Positions 14,897 through 23,529 of a stretch of DNA of 34,870 nucleotides are shown here, piece by piece (the stretch's first letter is position 1; each line of letters begins with the position of its first letter). The DNA comes from a virus, in IMG/VR virus record IMGVR_UViG_3300050034_000236, positions 1 to 34,870 of that record. The stretch is one strand, 5' to 3'. The notes under the pieces were generated by a model. That model saw only the letters and a program-made list of their open reading frames with translations. It was not told the origin of the DNA and searched no databases. Made by a program: the position numbers and the translations under genes.

Positions 14897-14983
14897 ATGA
14901 ACGATATATGTAAGAATACTGATAAAGAAATATGGCGAGAACGTCCCGCAGATTTTTATGCGGATCAGAATAAAAGAAAATAA
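14897..14983 (+). CDS. Very short frame, 28 aa
   Basis: Reads MNDICKNTDKEIWRERPADF then YADQNKRK. The KEIWRERPADFYA stretch resembles the start of small phage proteins that I remember with a KEIWRxxPxDYYSPS core, here cut short by a stop. It could be a real peptide or the decayed head of such a gene. It lies 5 bases after the primase stop. A 15-aa frame from 14994 overlaps the start of the next gene and is likely only a spacer. Confidence 0.25.
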   Translation: MNDICKNTDKEIWRERPADFYADQNKRK

Positions 14984-15015
14984 ATTAGATAAAATGAAGG
15001 TATTCGATAAAATTT

Positions 15016-18000
15016 ATGAATATATTAAAAACAAATCTTAAAAAAATAACACATATATTACATATATCCGATGTACATATACGACTCAATAAGCGAATAG
15101 ATGAATATAAAGAAATATTTAATAAGTTGTATGTCGAAATTCAATCCTCTCCGAAATCATCTATTGTGGTTCTAGCCGGGGATACGTGTCATAACAAAAA
15201 TCAATTAAGTCCAGAATGCGTTCAATTGATTTCGGAATTATTCGTAAATATAGCCAATATCAGGCCATTAATTCTTATAGCTGGTAATCACGATGCAATT
15301 CTTTCCAATAAAAGTCGAATGGATTCTTTATCCCCAATAGTTAGTGCTCTGAATCATTCCAATATTTATTATCTTAAAGAAACCGGATTATATGGATTCG
15401 GAAACATTTTATTTAATAATATGTCGGTGTTTGATTCTCCCGACAAATACATTCTTGGAAAAGATATTCCATCTATATATCGCAATCAATATGACCACAT
15501 TATTGCATTATTTCACGGAGCCGTAGATGGATCAGCATTAGACACCGGATATTCAATTCAAAACCCGTCGATAATGCTACCATTATTTGACAATCATCAT
15601 TTGGCGTTATTGGGAGATATACATTTAGCTCAAACTCTACAGGACTATGATGATGACAAAAATAAACCGTGTGTACGGTTCTGTGGGAGTTTAATCCAAC
15701 AGAACTTTGGGGAAAAGTTAAACGGGCATGGTTATTCTCTATGGGATTTATCTGATTATTCGTATCAGCATCATGAAATTCCCAATGAATTTGGATATTT
15801 CACGGTTGAAATTCACAAGGGTCAACTAACTACAGATATTTCTAAATTGCCCAAATCGTGTCGTCTTCGTGCCCAATGCTATGAGAGCATTGTGTCCGAG
15901 GTAAAAAAAGTCATTGCCGACATTAAAATGAAAACACAGGTAATAGAAACTGCCTTTGTTCGTATGGATCAAGAACGAGATAAGAAAGATATCATCCCGT
16001 TATGTAAGGACATTGTGTTGGCGGATTTAACCACGGTCGAATATCAAGAACGATTATTGACCGAGTTTCTTAAGAAAAAATTAAATATTGATTCCGCCAT
16101 TAAAATCAAAGAGATTCTCAAGATCAATAAGGAAACTAATCTCCTTATTCAACGGGATGATTTTGCTCGCAATTTGAAATGGAAACCAATACGATTTGAA
16201 TGGGATAATATGTTCACCTATGGGGAAGGAAATGTCATTGATTTTACCCAAATGAATGGAGCATATGGAATCTTTGGGGCTAACAGATCGGGCAAATCAA
16301 GTATTTTATCAGCACTGATTTTTTGTTTATTCGATAAATTTGACAGAGGATATAAGGGAGTACATGTTCTCAACGTTCAAAAAACATCGTTCAAATGCAA
16401 ATTGGAGTTTGAAATTTCAGGCGTTAGATATTTCATTGAACGTACAGGTAGTACCACTCGCTCAGGAAATGTCAAAGTGGATGTTCGATTCTGGAAAGTA
16501 ACGAATGGGGTTGAAGAAGATTTACATGGAACCGCTCGGAGGGATACCAATGACATTATTCGAGACTATGTCGGAACGTATGAAGACTTCGTCATTACTG
16601 CCGTATCATTTCAAAATGCCAAGAATCTGACCTCGTTTATTGATATGGGCAATAGTGAGCGGAAGGATTTATTGGTACAATTTATTGGTCTTAATATTTT
16701 TGACAGACTGCATGAATCCGCCGGAGATAGAAGTAAAGAATTAGTAACCATACTTAAGACTCACAAGGATACAGATTATCAATTTGAGGTTCAACAAAAC
16801 GAAACCGCGTTGGCCCGTGCCAACACGTTGTTCGTCGAGGCACAAAATCAATCGAATAATCTGACCAAACAAATCGCGGCGGTCAATGAACAAATTCTAG
16901 TGGAAAGTCAGAATATAATTAAACTGGATACAAATGTCCCAACCGATCTATCTGCATTGAAAGCTCGGCAGGTTACAGCAGAAGCCACTCTCATAACAAA
17001 ACGAAAGTTTATTGCCGATACTAAAAATATAATGGCAGAACAAGAAGCCCATCTCGCCGAAATTAATACGGAAATTGAGAAAATTGAGAAATCCGACTTT
17101 ATCGAGGCTCACAAAACCCATGAGGAATTGAAGAATAAGCTTATTGATCTTAAGCAAAAAATTGACCTTAAAAAAGTAGAAATTAAAGGCAAACTTGATA
17201 AAGTAGCCCGGCTGGATAAATATGAGTATAATCCCGATTGCAAGTATTGCACCAATAATGCATTTGTAAAAGATGCCACTAAAGCTAAAAGCGAACTGAT
17301 TGGTGATAAAGCGGAAACCGATCAAATGCTAACAGCATGGAGTGCCTTACAAATTGAATCATCGAAATATGATTGGGTAGCTCAGTCCTACGAGACTTAT
17401 ACTCGTCTGTTGACTGAACGAGGAACGATTAAAGATAAATGTGCAACCGCAAGCAAAAGCATCATCATTGCGATCAATGAGCTTGAACGTCTCGATGCTG
17501 GGACGAACGCCGTTATGCAGCAGATTGAAGTTTATCATCGTAATGAAGTAGCAGTTGAAAATAATATCAAGGTGCAATCTAAGGTCAATGCCTTTAGAAT
17601 CGCTTTATCTAAACTCGATGTACAATTTCAATCTCAGCAACAATCATTGATGGAGATTTCCGGTCAACGAGAATTATTCCGGTCAACCATCGAAACCCTC
17701 CAAAAAACCATTGCCGAGGTTATGGCGATGGAAACGGAACTTGATTCATATCAAAATTATTTACAAGCAGTGGGAAGAGATGGCATTCCCTATCAAGTTA
17801 TTTGTAATACGGTTCCTGAAATTGAGAAAGAAGTCAATGCTATTCTCAGCCAAGTCGTGGATTATACCATTCAGTTCGAAACAGATGGTAAGAATATCAT
17901 CCCAAACGTGGTATATGAGCATGGACAATGGCCAATCGAATTAACATCGGGTTACGAACGATTTGTGGCAAGTGTGGCTATTCGGGTGGCTCTAACGAAT

Positions 18001-18219
18001 GTGTCCAATCTTCCGAAATGTAATTTCCTCGCATTAGATGAAGGATTTTCGACACTCGACCCAGAGCATCTGTCATCAATGTCAACCCTATTCTCAATCC
18101 TTAAAAATTATTATGACTTCACATTTATTATAAGTCATAATGATACAATAAAAGACTTTGTGGATAAAACCATTGAAATTACACACGACGGAACACTTGC
18201 AAAAGTAGTATTTGAGTGA
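15016..18219 (+). CDS. Single-chain Mre11-Rad50 (SbcD-SbcC, T4 gp47-gp46) fusion, 1067 aa
   Basis: Residues 11-270 are an Mre11/SbcD metallophosphoesterase: ISDVHI (Asp19, His21), LAGDT (Asp56), AGNHD (Asn91, His92), LFHG (His167) and LGDIH (His203). Residues about 390-1067 are a Rad50/SbcC ATPase: Walker A GANRSGKSS (421-429), a Q-loop-like SFQNAKNL, long coiled coils interrupted by a CKYC zinc hook (Cys742, Cys745), signature ELTSGYERF and Walker B FLALDEGF (Asp1008, Glu1009). T4 and most bacteria encode these as two proteins. No internal stop or frameshift separates them. Expected role: ATP-driven end resection for recombination-dependent replication and repair. Confidence 0.93.
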   Translation: MNILKTNLKKITHILHISDVHIRLNKRIDEYKEIFNKLYVEIQSSPKSSIVVLAGDTCHNKNQLSPECVQLISELFVNIANIRPLILIAGNHDAILSNKSRMDSLSPIVSALNHSNIYYLKETGLYGFGNILFNNMSVFDSPDKYILGKDIPSIYRNQYDHIIALFHGAVDGSALDTGYSIQNPSIMLPLFDNHHLALLGDIHLAQTLQDYDDDKNKPCVRFCGSLIQQNFGEKLNGHGYSLWDLSDYSYQHHEIPNEFGYFTVEIHKGQLTTDISKLPKSCRLRAQCYESIVSEVKKVIADIKMKTQVIETAFVRMDQERDKKDIIPLCKDIVLADLTTVEYQERLLTEFLKKKLNIDSAIKIKEILKINKETNLLIQRDDFARNLKWKPIRFEWDNMFTYGEGNVIDFTQMNGAYGIFGANRSGKSSILSALIFCLFDKFDRGYKGVHVLNVQKTSFKCKLEFEISGVRYFIERTGSTTRSGNVKVDVRFWKVTNGVEEDLHGTARRDTNDIIRDYVGTYEDFVITAVSFQNAKNLTSFIDMGNSERKDLLVQFIGLNIFDRLHESAGDRSKELVTILKTHKDTDYQFEVQQNETALARANTLFVEAQNQSNNLTKQIAAVNEQILVESQNIIKLDTNVPTDLSALKARQVTAEATLITKRKFIADTKNIMAEQEAHLAEINTEIEKIEKSDFIEAHKTHEELKNKLIDLKQKIDLKKVEIKGKLDKVARLDKYEYNPDCKYCTNNAFVKDATKAKSELIGDKAETDQMLTAWSALQIESSKYDWVAQSYETYTRLLTERGTIKDKCATASKSIIIAINELERLDAGTNAVMQQIEVYHRNEVAVENNIKVQSKVNAFRIALSKLDVQFQSQQQSLMEISGQRELFRSTIETLQKTIAEVMAMETELDSYQNYLQAVGRDGIPYQVICNTVPEIEKEVNAILSQVVDYTIQFETDGKNIIPNVVYEHGQWPIELTSGYERFVASVAIRVALTNVSNLPKCNFLALDEGFSTLDPEHLSSMSTLFSILKNYYDFTFIISHNDTIKDFVDKTIEITHDGTLAKVVFE

Positions 18220-18233
18220 AATTATTTTCCTCA

Positions 18234-18275
18234 GCCATATGTATAGACGGAGCATTACTCCACTATACATATGGC
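18234..18275 (+). promoter_or_regulatory. Long perfect inverted repeat enclosing the start codon of the 877-aa gene
   Basis: GCCATATGTATAG (18234-18246) is the exact reverse complement of CTATACATATGGC (18263-18275). Inside, GGAG (18249-18252) pairs with CTCC (18258-18261) around loop CATTA. The ATG at 18271 lies in the right arm, so folded mRNA would bury the start codon and the GGAG motif. A protein-binding operator is an alternative reading. Confidence 0.7.
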
Positions 18276-20904
18276 AAATCAAACACAATTATTATCCAGC
18301 CGTAAATCCGGGGATAGCAGTTACACTACTACGGGCATTCGTCAAGGACTTGATACAATTCGAGTTGATATTGAGGATACTGCTCATCTTTCGACATATT
18401 TTCAAATAGTTGAATTTACCCCCGTCTTTACGGCGGGGAAAAATTCTATCTCGTTTAATGGTTCCCACTTACTCGCAGAAAATTCTGAGATCAAAATGGA
18501 AGTTCTGGATGCGGCTGGAAACTCTCTCTATTTGACGTCTCCTCCGACCAACACTAATTTAATTGATATTGCTAATTTTACAGTTGCGATTCATGTATTT
18601 CAAGAAACGGTCAATGGTCCGGGGCAAGTTTTTTTAGTCGGGACAACAACTGGCGGAGAAGTTGTCCGGTGGACCGGGAATATAAGCATTAATAACACAT
18701 ATAAAAATGCTAGCCGGACTCGATTTTATTACTCTCCTACATTAGAAGTCGAGCCAGTATTAATTCCTACAATTGACATTACTACTGGTGCCACATTAGG
18801 TATTTCTGTTGTTATAACCGGATCATGCACAGGACATTCATTAAATCCATATACATGGACCAGTGGCGGGGGTAATTCGTCCAAGGTTCCCGACGTTGCT
18901 AATAGTAAATCATCAAATTATCATGTAAATTGGACGACCTTTTCATCTAGTATAGAAGATATTACTGGCTTCAATTCGCAAATGATAGGGGAATCCATTC
19001 TCCTATATATTACGCGTGCGGATAATCCATCGACAAATGCATCGAATAACATCCACTCCACTCAGTCGTTTAAAATATCCGATGTAATTAGTCCGACCGA
19101 GATTCGATTGGATGGTGACGTCGTAGATACCATTAATGTTTATGATGCAAGTCTCGTCTCTCCGAGTTTTACGGGAACGTTTGCTTTAAGTTACACTCAA
19201 ACCTCGCGTGTTAATCAATTTCAAAATATTCCATTCGCGGGATATTTTAATACGACAAATAACACCACTCAATTGGTTACAAATCAACCATTCTTTAGTG
19301 CATCAATGGTAGGAAATGCAATCCAAGTCAATTACACGACATTGAATCTTGGACACGCCGGGTCTTCATATGTGATACGTCCGGCAATATCATCGTCTAT
19401 CAATCCGATTCCAGTTACATCGTCCAATTTCACGGTACTTAATATTACAAACAGTTATACTGGTAGTATTGGGCTGGTTTCATATACACTTTCTAATTCG
19501 CCAAATCCACATGTAATTAGTACGACGATTTATACAGCATCAATTTTAACCGGAACCTTAACGAACCTAACGGAATCATCACCATATCAATCTTACTCAT
19601 CGGAATATTCATCTTCAATCATTTTACAAAAATCCTATGCTGATATAGTGTATAAAAATCTTGGTACATTTTCTGGATTTGTCGCCCGCCAAAAATTATA
19701 TGCTCAAAGTAATATTTATCCGGGGGAATTTGAGCTTATTAGCGATACCCCAATTACTCCATCAGAAATGTTATTGGATGCTCTTACAGCCAATAAAACT
19801 TATGCCAATATCGGGACATTTTATGACCAATCCCAAGTCAATACTTACTGGTTCCCGTCATCCCCCGCATTATCACTAATTCAAACCGACGTTCCACTTA
19901 TGAGTGGAATGACAATTACAAGCGTTCCCGATTATACCGCAGCCAATGGAACGAATTATGTCATCGCGAAAGTAACGGCGATGAATACCACAAATGATTC
20001 CAATTACTATCCATATGATTCAGTAGAATATGGAAATGTTACTGGTACTGGTTATACGTCAAATTTCATTTGCGTACAGAAGGGGGTGCTTTATTCATTA
20101 ACAACGAATGTCGTGGTTAATAAAAACCCCTCGGTCCCCGCCAAGGTGGCATTTTATCTAACGAGTTCTCTCCCGGGCATCTCAAACGAGCCGAATTACA
20201 ATCCAAATTATGGACTTCTCATCGGAGAGCTTAGGATTCCCGATAATGTCGGAACAAAAACATTTGGGAAACCCCAAGAATTTCTATTTAATCCTCAGCA
20301 TGATTATTATGGAACCTTGATTATTGTTCCGTATCAATGTAATGTAACACTCGCGAATTTATCACTCGTTAATTATGGAGACTATGGATTTTCGCCGGGT
20401 GGAGCAGTCATTCAGGTCCCATTTCCACTTAATTGTGCAAATGAATCGTGGACATTTAAATCAGAATTGTATGATAACAATTCCAATCTTGTATTCACGA
20501 CATCTCCAATAGTTCAAGCATTTGATCCTGACGGTGAAAGTTTATTTGGAACTTCGATTATAGAATCGACTGGAACCGGAAGCGGCATCGAATTTCCGAC
20601 GACGATTCCTCAATTGACGATTACCAGCAATCTTAATGTCCCGGGACTTCGACTCTTAAATCCTCCGCTTAATTTTGTTGCATGGAATCAAAGTGGAGGA
20701 ACATTGGGTTATACTGACGTATCAAATATATCATTAATTCCAACCAATACTGGGAGTGTAAGTTTAGATTATATTAATGTAGAACTTAATGGGGGATCAT
20801 CCTATGGTCGAGCACTTGCTGTTCGATATAGCGGAAACACATCAACCGTATATGGTCGACGAATTTACATTGATCCATCAGGAAATAAGACGACATATAT
20901 GTAA
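18271..20904 (+). CDS. Large virion structural protein, 877 aa
   Basis: The N-terminus (SSRKSGDSSYTTTGIRQGLD, VRVDIEDTAHLS-like, then EVLDAAGNSLYLTSPP and GEVVRWTGNISIN) matches structural proteins I associate with giant T4-like phages. The protein is Ser/Thr/Asn-rich with many predicted beta strands, and has no enzyme motif. The length and composition suit a tail, baseplate or fibre component. It stands apart from the first structural run, behind a strong hairpin that covers its start codon, so it may be controlled separately. Its C-terminus (VELNGGSSYGRALAVRYSGN) does not match the shared module of the 387- and 804-aa proteins. Confidence 0.62.
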   Translation: MANQTQLLSSRKSGDSSYTTTGIRQGLDTIRVDIEDTAHLSTYFQIVEFTPVFTAGKNSISFNGSHLLAENSEIKMEVLDAAGNSLYLTSPPTNTNLIDIANFTVAIHVFQETVNGPGQVFLVGTTTGGEVVRWTGNISINNTYKNASRTRFYYSPTLEVEPVLIPTIDITTGATLGISVVITGSCTGHSLNPYTWTSGGGNSSKVPDVANSKSSNYHVNWTTFSSSIEDITGFNSQMIGESILLYITRADNPSTNASNNIHSTQSFKISDVISPTEIRLDGDVVDTINVYDASLVSPSFTGTFALSYTQTSRVNQFQNIPFAGYFNTTNNTTQLVTNQPFFSASMVGNAIQVNYTTLNLGHAGSSYVIRPAISSSINPIPVTSSNFTVLNITNSYTGSIGLVSYTLSNSPNPHVISTTIYTASILTGTLTNLTESSPYQSYSSEYSSSIILQKSYADIVYKNLGTFSGFVARQKLYAQSNIYPGEFELISDTPITPSEMLLDALTANKTYANIGTFYDQSQVNTYWFPSSPALSLIQTDVPLMSGMTITSVPDYTAANGTNYVIAKVTAMNTTNDSNYYPYDSVEYGNVTGTGYTSNFICVQKGVLYSLTTNVVVNKNPSVPAKVAFYLTSSLPGISNEPNYNPNYGLLIGELRIPDNVGTKTFGKPQEFLFNPQHDYYGTLIIVPYQCNVTLANLSLVNYGDYGFSPGGAVIQVPFPLNCANESWTFKSELYDNNSNLVFTTSPIVQAFDPDGESLFGTSIIESTGTGSGIEFPTTIPQLTITSNLNVPGLRLLNPPLNFVAWNQSGGTLGYTDVSNISLIPTNTGSVSLDYINVELNGGSSYGRALAVRYSGNTSTVYGRRIYIDPSGNKTTYM

Positions 20905-20917
20905 AAATATACGGGGA

Positions 20918-20949
20918 TTTTCTGTGTTTTTTCTGTGTTATGATATAGT
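20918..20949 (+). promoter_or_regulatory. Tandem 11-bp direct repeat and -10 region before the 52-aa gene
   Basis: TTTTCTGTGTT is perfectly repeated back to back (20918-20928 and 20929-20939), a one-helical-turn period. It runs directly into TGTTATGAT (extended -10) and TATAGT (20944-20949), 8 bases before the ATG at 20958. This suggests activator or repressor sites overlapping a promoter. Confidence 0.45.
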
Positions 20950-20957
20950 TATAGAGT

Positions 20958-21116
20958 ATGGATAACAAGTTATATCAGGCCAAATATCGCCGCCACAAGG
21001 AAAAGCGTGGATGGCGATATTTTTCTACTATAGTACCGCCTGATTGTTATTTGGAATTGAAAAAATTTTATCTTCGGTGGAAAAGCGATAATATAGAAAA
21101 ATGGAACAATAAATAA
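20958..21116 (+). CDS. Small basic protein, 52 aa
   Basis: ATG at 20958. The protein is basic at the N-terminus (KLYQAKYRRHKEKRGWRYF), followed by a strand-like STIVPP and a helix (CYLELKKFYLRWKSDN). This could be a minimal strand-helix-helix DNA-binding protein like the 49-aa one at 9976; the two also share the TATAGTTAT promoter string and helical-turn direct repeats upstream. There is no detectable enzyme motif. Self-regulation at the tandem 11-bp repeat is an inference. Confidence 0.42.
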   Translation: MDNKLYQAKYRRHKEKRGWRYFSTIVPPDCYLELKKFYLRWKSDNIEKWNNK

Positions 21117-21130
21117 GACGGAATTAAGTT

Positions 21131-21823
21131 ATGAATAAAAAAAGATTTTCAAGCATGTCAAATATAGATGTCGTCAAGAAATATTTGGCAGGAGAACGTC
21201 CTTATATTACAATATCGAATCACATTTCCGAAAAGGAGAGAACCAGAGAAAATGGAGAAGAGTGGACATTAAATGGCAAGCAATATAAAAAGGAAAATGG
21301 GAAAACCATTTGTCTTACAAAAACCCAAGGGGATATTATTCGCGAAGCTATTGGGGAAATGATGAATTGTAACAAATGTGGAGCATCATATAAATGGGCA
21401 GGTAAATATGACCGGAAATTTTTGTCACGAACGGGAATGTGTGAAGAGTGTCTTATTAACTATGAGACTAAATTGCGGATATTGGGAATTTATCAGGATT
21501 ACGAGACATATAAACTAGCATCGAATGAACTTGGTGCGATACTGGATTTAAAGGCTAAAATTCAAGAAACTATTAAATACTTCAATTCAAATGATACCGA
21601 TGTTAAAATGCTCTGCAATTCTGAAGGATTCATGGAACGCTGGAAAACGACTAATGTCGAACAAATTCTTGAAAATGCCAAAACGGACTTGAAAAATGCG
21701 GATCGTCGTATTGATGCCCTGACTAAAATTCGGGATGAAGAAAAAGAAAAATATGTTACTGCGGCAACCAAATATGGATTAGAAATCTTATGCCAAACGG
21801 ACAAATCTCATACCACGATTTAA
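21131..21823 (+). CDS. Zinc-ribbon and coiled-coil protein overlapping terL, possible terminase small subunit, 230 aa
   Basis: Residues 80-107 hold CNKC and CEEC, a treble-clef or ribbon-like zinc site. Residues about 140-215 are strongly helical with heptad-like charge (NAKTDLKNADRRIDALTKIR), a likely coiled coil. Its end overlaps the large terminase start by 34 bases. Its position matches T4 gene 16, whose product is a helical ring-forming regulator of packaging, so a small-terminase role is the best contextual guess. The zinc site is not a feature of T4 gp16. I do not recognise direct sequence similarity. Confidence 0.55.
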   Translation: MNKKRFSSMSNIDVVKKYLAGERPYITISNHISEKERTRENGEEWTLNGKQYKKENGKTICLTKTQGDIIREAIGEMMNCNKCGASYKWAGKYDRKFLSRTGMCEECLINYETKLRILGIYQDYETYKLASNELGAILDLKAKIQETIKYFNSNDTDVKMLCNSEGFMERWKTTNVEQILENAKTDLKNADRRIDALTKIRDEEKEKYVTAATKYGLEILCQTDKSHTTI

Positions 21824-23442
21824 TCTTAGGGGAATATAAAAAGTGCTTGGAGTCACCCGTGTACTTCATGAAACATTATGTTAAAATCAAGCATCCAATG
21901 CGTGGAACAATCCTGTTTAATTTATTTCCCTTCCAAGAAAAAACTTTACAATCATTTCATGATTATAAGTTCAACATCATCCTCAAATCCCGGCAGATGG
22001 GAATTTCGACCCTCGTAGCAGCTTATTCGTTATGGCTAATGATATTTCATAAGGACAAAACGGTTCTCCTAATTTCACTGAAACAAGACGACGCTAAAGA
22101 CATTGTAACGAAGGTACGAGATGCATATACCGAATTGCCAACATGGCTAAAAAAAGATGTAAAATGCATATTAGATAATCGACTATCAATGCAATTTACT
22201 AATGGTTCAGTCATTAAAGCCGCATCTACAACAAAGAAATCAGGGGTTGGTCAAGCTCTTTCGCTCCTAATTATTGACGAAGCAGCTCTGATTGATGAAG
22301 CTGAGGAATTGTGGACTTCCGCTCAACCAACGCTCTCAACCGGTGGTAATGCCATTGTTCTTTCAACTCCCCGTGGTGTTGGTAATTGGTTTCATAAAAT
22401 GTGGCAAGGTGCTGAAGCCGATAATGTGAACAATACGGTCGGAAAAAACGGATTTCATGCCATTACTCTTCCATGGCAATTACATCCTGAACGGGATGAC
22501 GAATGGCGTCGTATTGAAGGAGAAAAGCAAGGTAATCCTAAGAAAGCATCACAGGAATATGATTGTAACTTTCTTGCATCTGGTGATAACGTGGTCGATC
22601 TTAACATCATCGAATTTTACAAGAAAAATAAGGCGACAGACCCGTTGGAGTGCCGGGGGATAGACAAAAATCTGTGGATTTGGGAATATCCGGATCGAAC
22701 TCATATTTACGTCGTTGCAGCAGACGTAGCCCGGGGTGATGGGCAGGATTACTCTGCATGTCATGTTTTAGATATAAGCAACGAAAAACCAGTTCAAGTT
22801 GCCGAATACAAAGGGAAAATAAGTACCAAAGATTTCGGAGATTTTCTTGTAGCATTAGCTACAGAATACAATAGTTGTTTACTCATCATCGAACGGGAAA
22901 ACGTTGGATGGGGGACCATTCAAGAGGTCATCGACCGAGAATATCCAAATATTTTTTATAGTTCTGCTGACTTAAGATATGTCGAAGTACGCCGACAAAT
23001 TACTAATAATTGGGCATCCGAAGATAAAAAGATGGTCCCCGGATTCAGTACGAATATGAAAACCCGACCAATGATCATTGATGGCATGGAACATTACATG
23101 CGTCAAATGGCGATTGAAATCCGCTCTAAACGAACATTAGCAGAGCTGGAAACATTCATATGGAAGAATGGTAAACCTATAGCAATGGAAGGATATAATG
23201 ACGATTTAGTCATGTCACTCTGTATTGCTCTCTGGGTTCGTGATACTGCACTCCGACTTCGTCAGGAAGGCACAGAATTAACCAGATTAGCCGTAAGTGG
23301 CATAACTTCCACCCAAAAGGATAAAACCCCCGTTTATAAAGCAACTCAGCAGCAAACGGGATTCAATTCATGGAAGATGAATACCGGAAGACAAGGATTT
23401 GGGAAGAATAATCAAGAGGATTTGAGATGGTTGATTTCTTAA
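21790..23442 (+). CDS. terL: Terminase large subunit (T4 gp17-like), 550 aa
   Basis: ATPase domain: NIILKSRQMGIST (Walker A, residues 66-74), LLIIDEAA (Walker B, Asp163, Glu164) and VLSTPRG (coupling motif, 190-196). Nuclease domain (RNase-H fold): YVVAADVARGDGQDYS (Asp312), LLIIEREN (Glu368) and GYNDDLVMS (final acidic pair). The N-terminal adaptor (SPVYFMKHYVKIKHPMRG) is typical of gp17 relatives. The enzyme docks at the portal, pumps DNA with ATP and cuts at headful completion. The start at 21790 lies inside the preceding gene, with no clear ribosome site, suggesting coupling. Confidence 0.96.
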   Translation: MPNGQISYHDLILGEYKKCLESPVYFMKHYVKIKHPMRGTILFNLFPFQEKTLQSFHDYKFNIILKSRQMGISTLVAAYSLWLMIFHKDKTVLLISLKQDDAKDIVTKVRDAYTELPTWLKKDVKCILDNRLSMQFTNGSVIKAASTTKKSGVGQALSLLIIDEAALIDEAEELWTSAQPTLSTGGNAIVLSTPRGVGNWFHKMWQGAEADNVNNTVGKNGFHAITLPWQLHPERDDEWRRIEGEKQGNPKKASQEYDCNFLASGDNVVDLNIIEFYKKNKATDPLECRGIDKNLWIWEYPDRTHIYVVAADVARGDGQDYSACHVLDISNEKPVQVAEYKGKISTKDFGDFLVALATEYNSCLLIIERENVGWGTIQEVIDREYPNIFYSSADLRYVEVRRQITNNWASEDKKMVPGFSTNMKTRPMIIDGMEHYMRQMAIEIRSKRTLAELETFIWKNGKPIAMEGYNDDLVMSLCIALWVRDTALRLRQEGTELTRLAVSGITSTQKDKTPVYKATQQQTGFNSWKMNTGRQGFGKNNQEDLRWLIS

Positions 23443-23468
23443 GATGATACTTACAAGAGTTAAGAACA

Positions 23469-23498
23469 TATTTATATAAAAGATCATTGATGATCTTT
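23469..23498 (+). promoter_or_regulatory. TATTTATA element and hairpin upstream of the portal gene
   Basis: TATTTATA (23469-23476) is followed by AAAGATCA (23479-23486), loop ttga and TGATCTTT (23491-23498), a perfect 8-bp stem. TTACAA (23451-23456) lies 16 bases before TATATA and could serve as a -35. The hairpin may stabilise the portal mRNA 5' end; it has no U-tract and is not a convincing terminator. Confidence 0.35.
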
Positions 23499-23529
23499 AT
23501 ACATACACACTAAAATAAAAAGAAATATT

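Noticed and set aside
14994-15041. 15-codon frame overlapping the Mre11-Rad50 start
   Set aside because: Too short, no similarity to anything recognised, and better explained as leader sequence.
16948-17325. A 125-codon open frame on the minus strand
   Set aside because: It lies wholly inside the Rad50 coiled-coil region. The antisense of a Lys/Glu/Ile-rich coding strand gives a Phe/Leu/Ile-rich frame free of stops, with no sensible domain.
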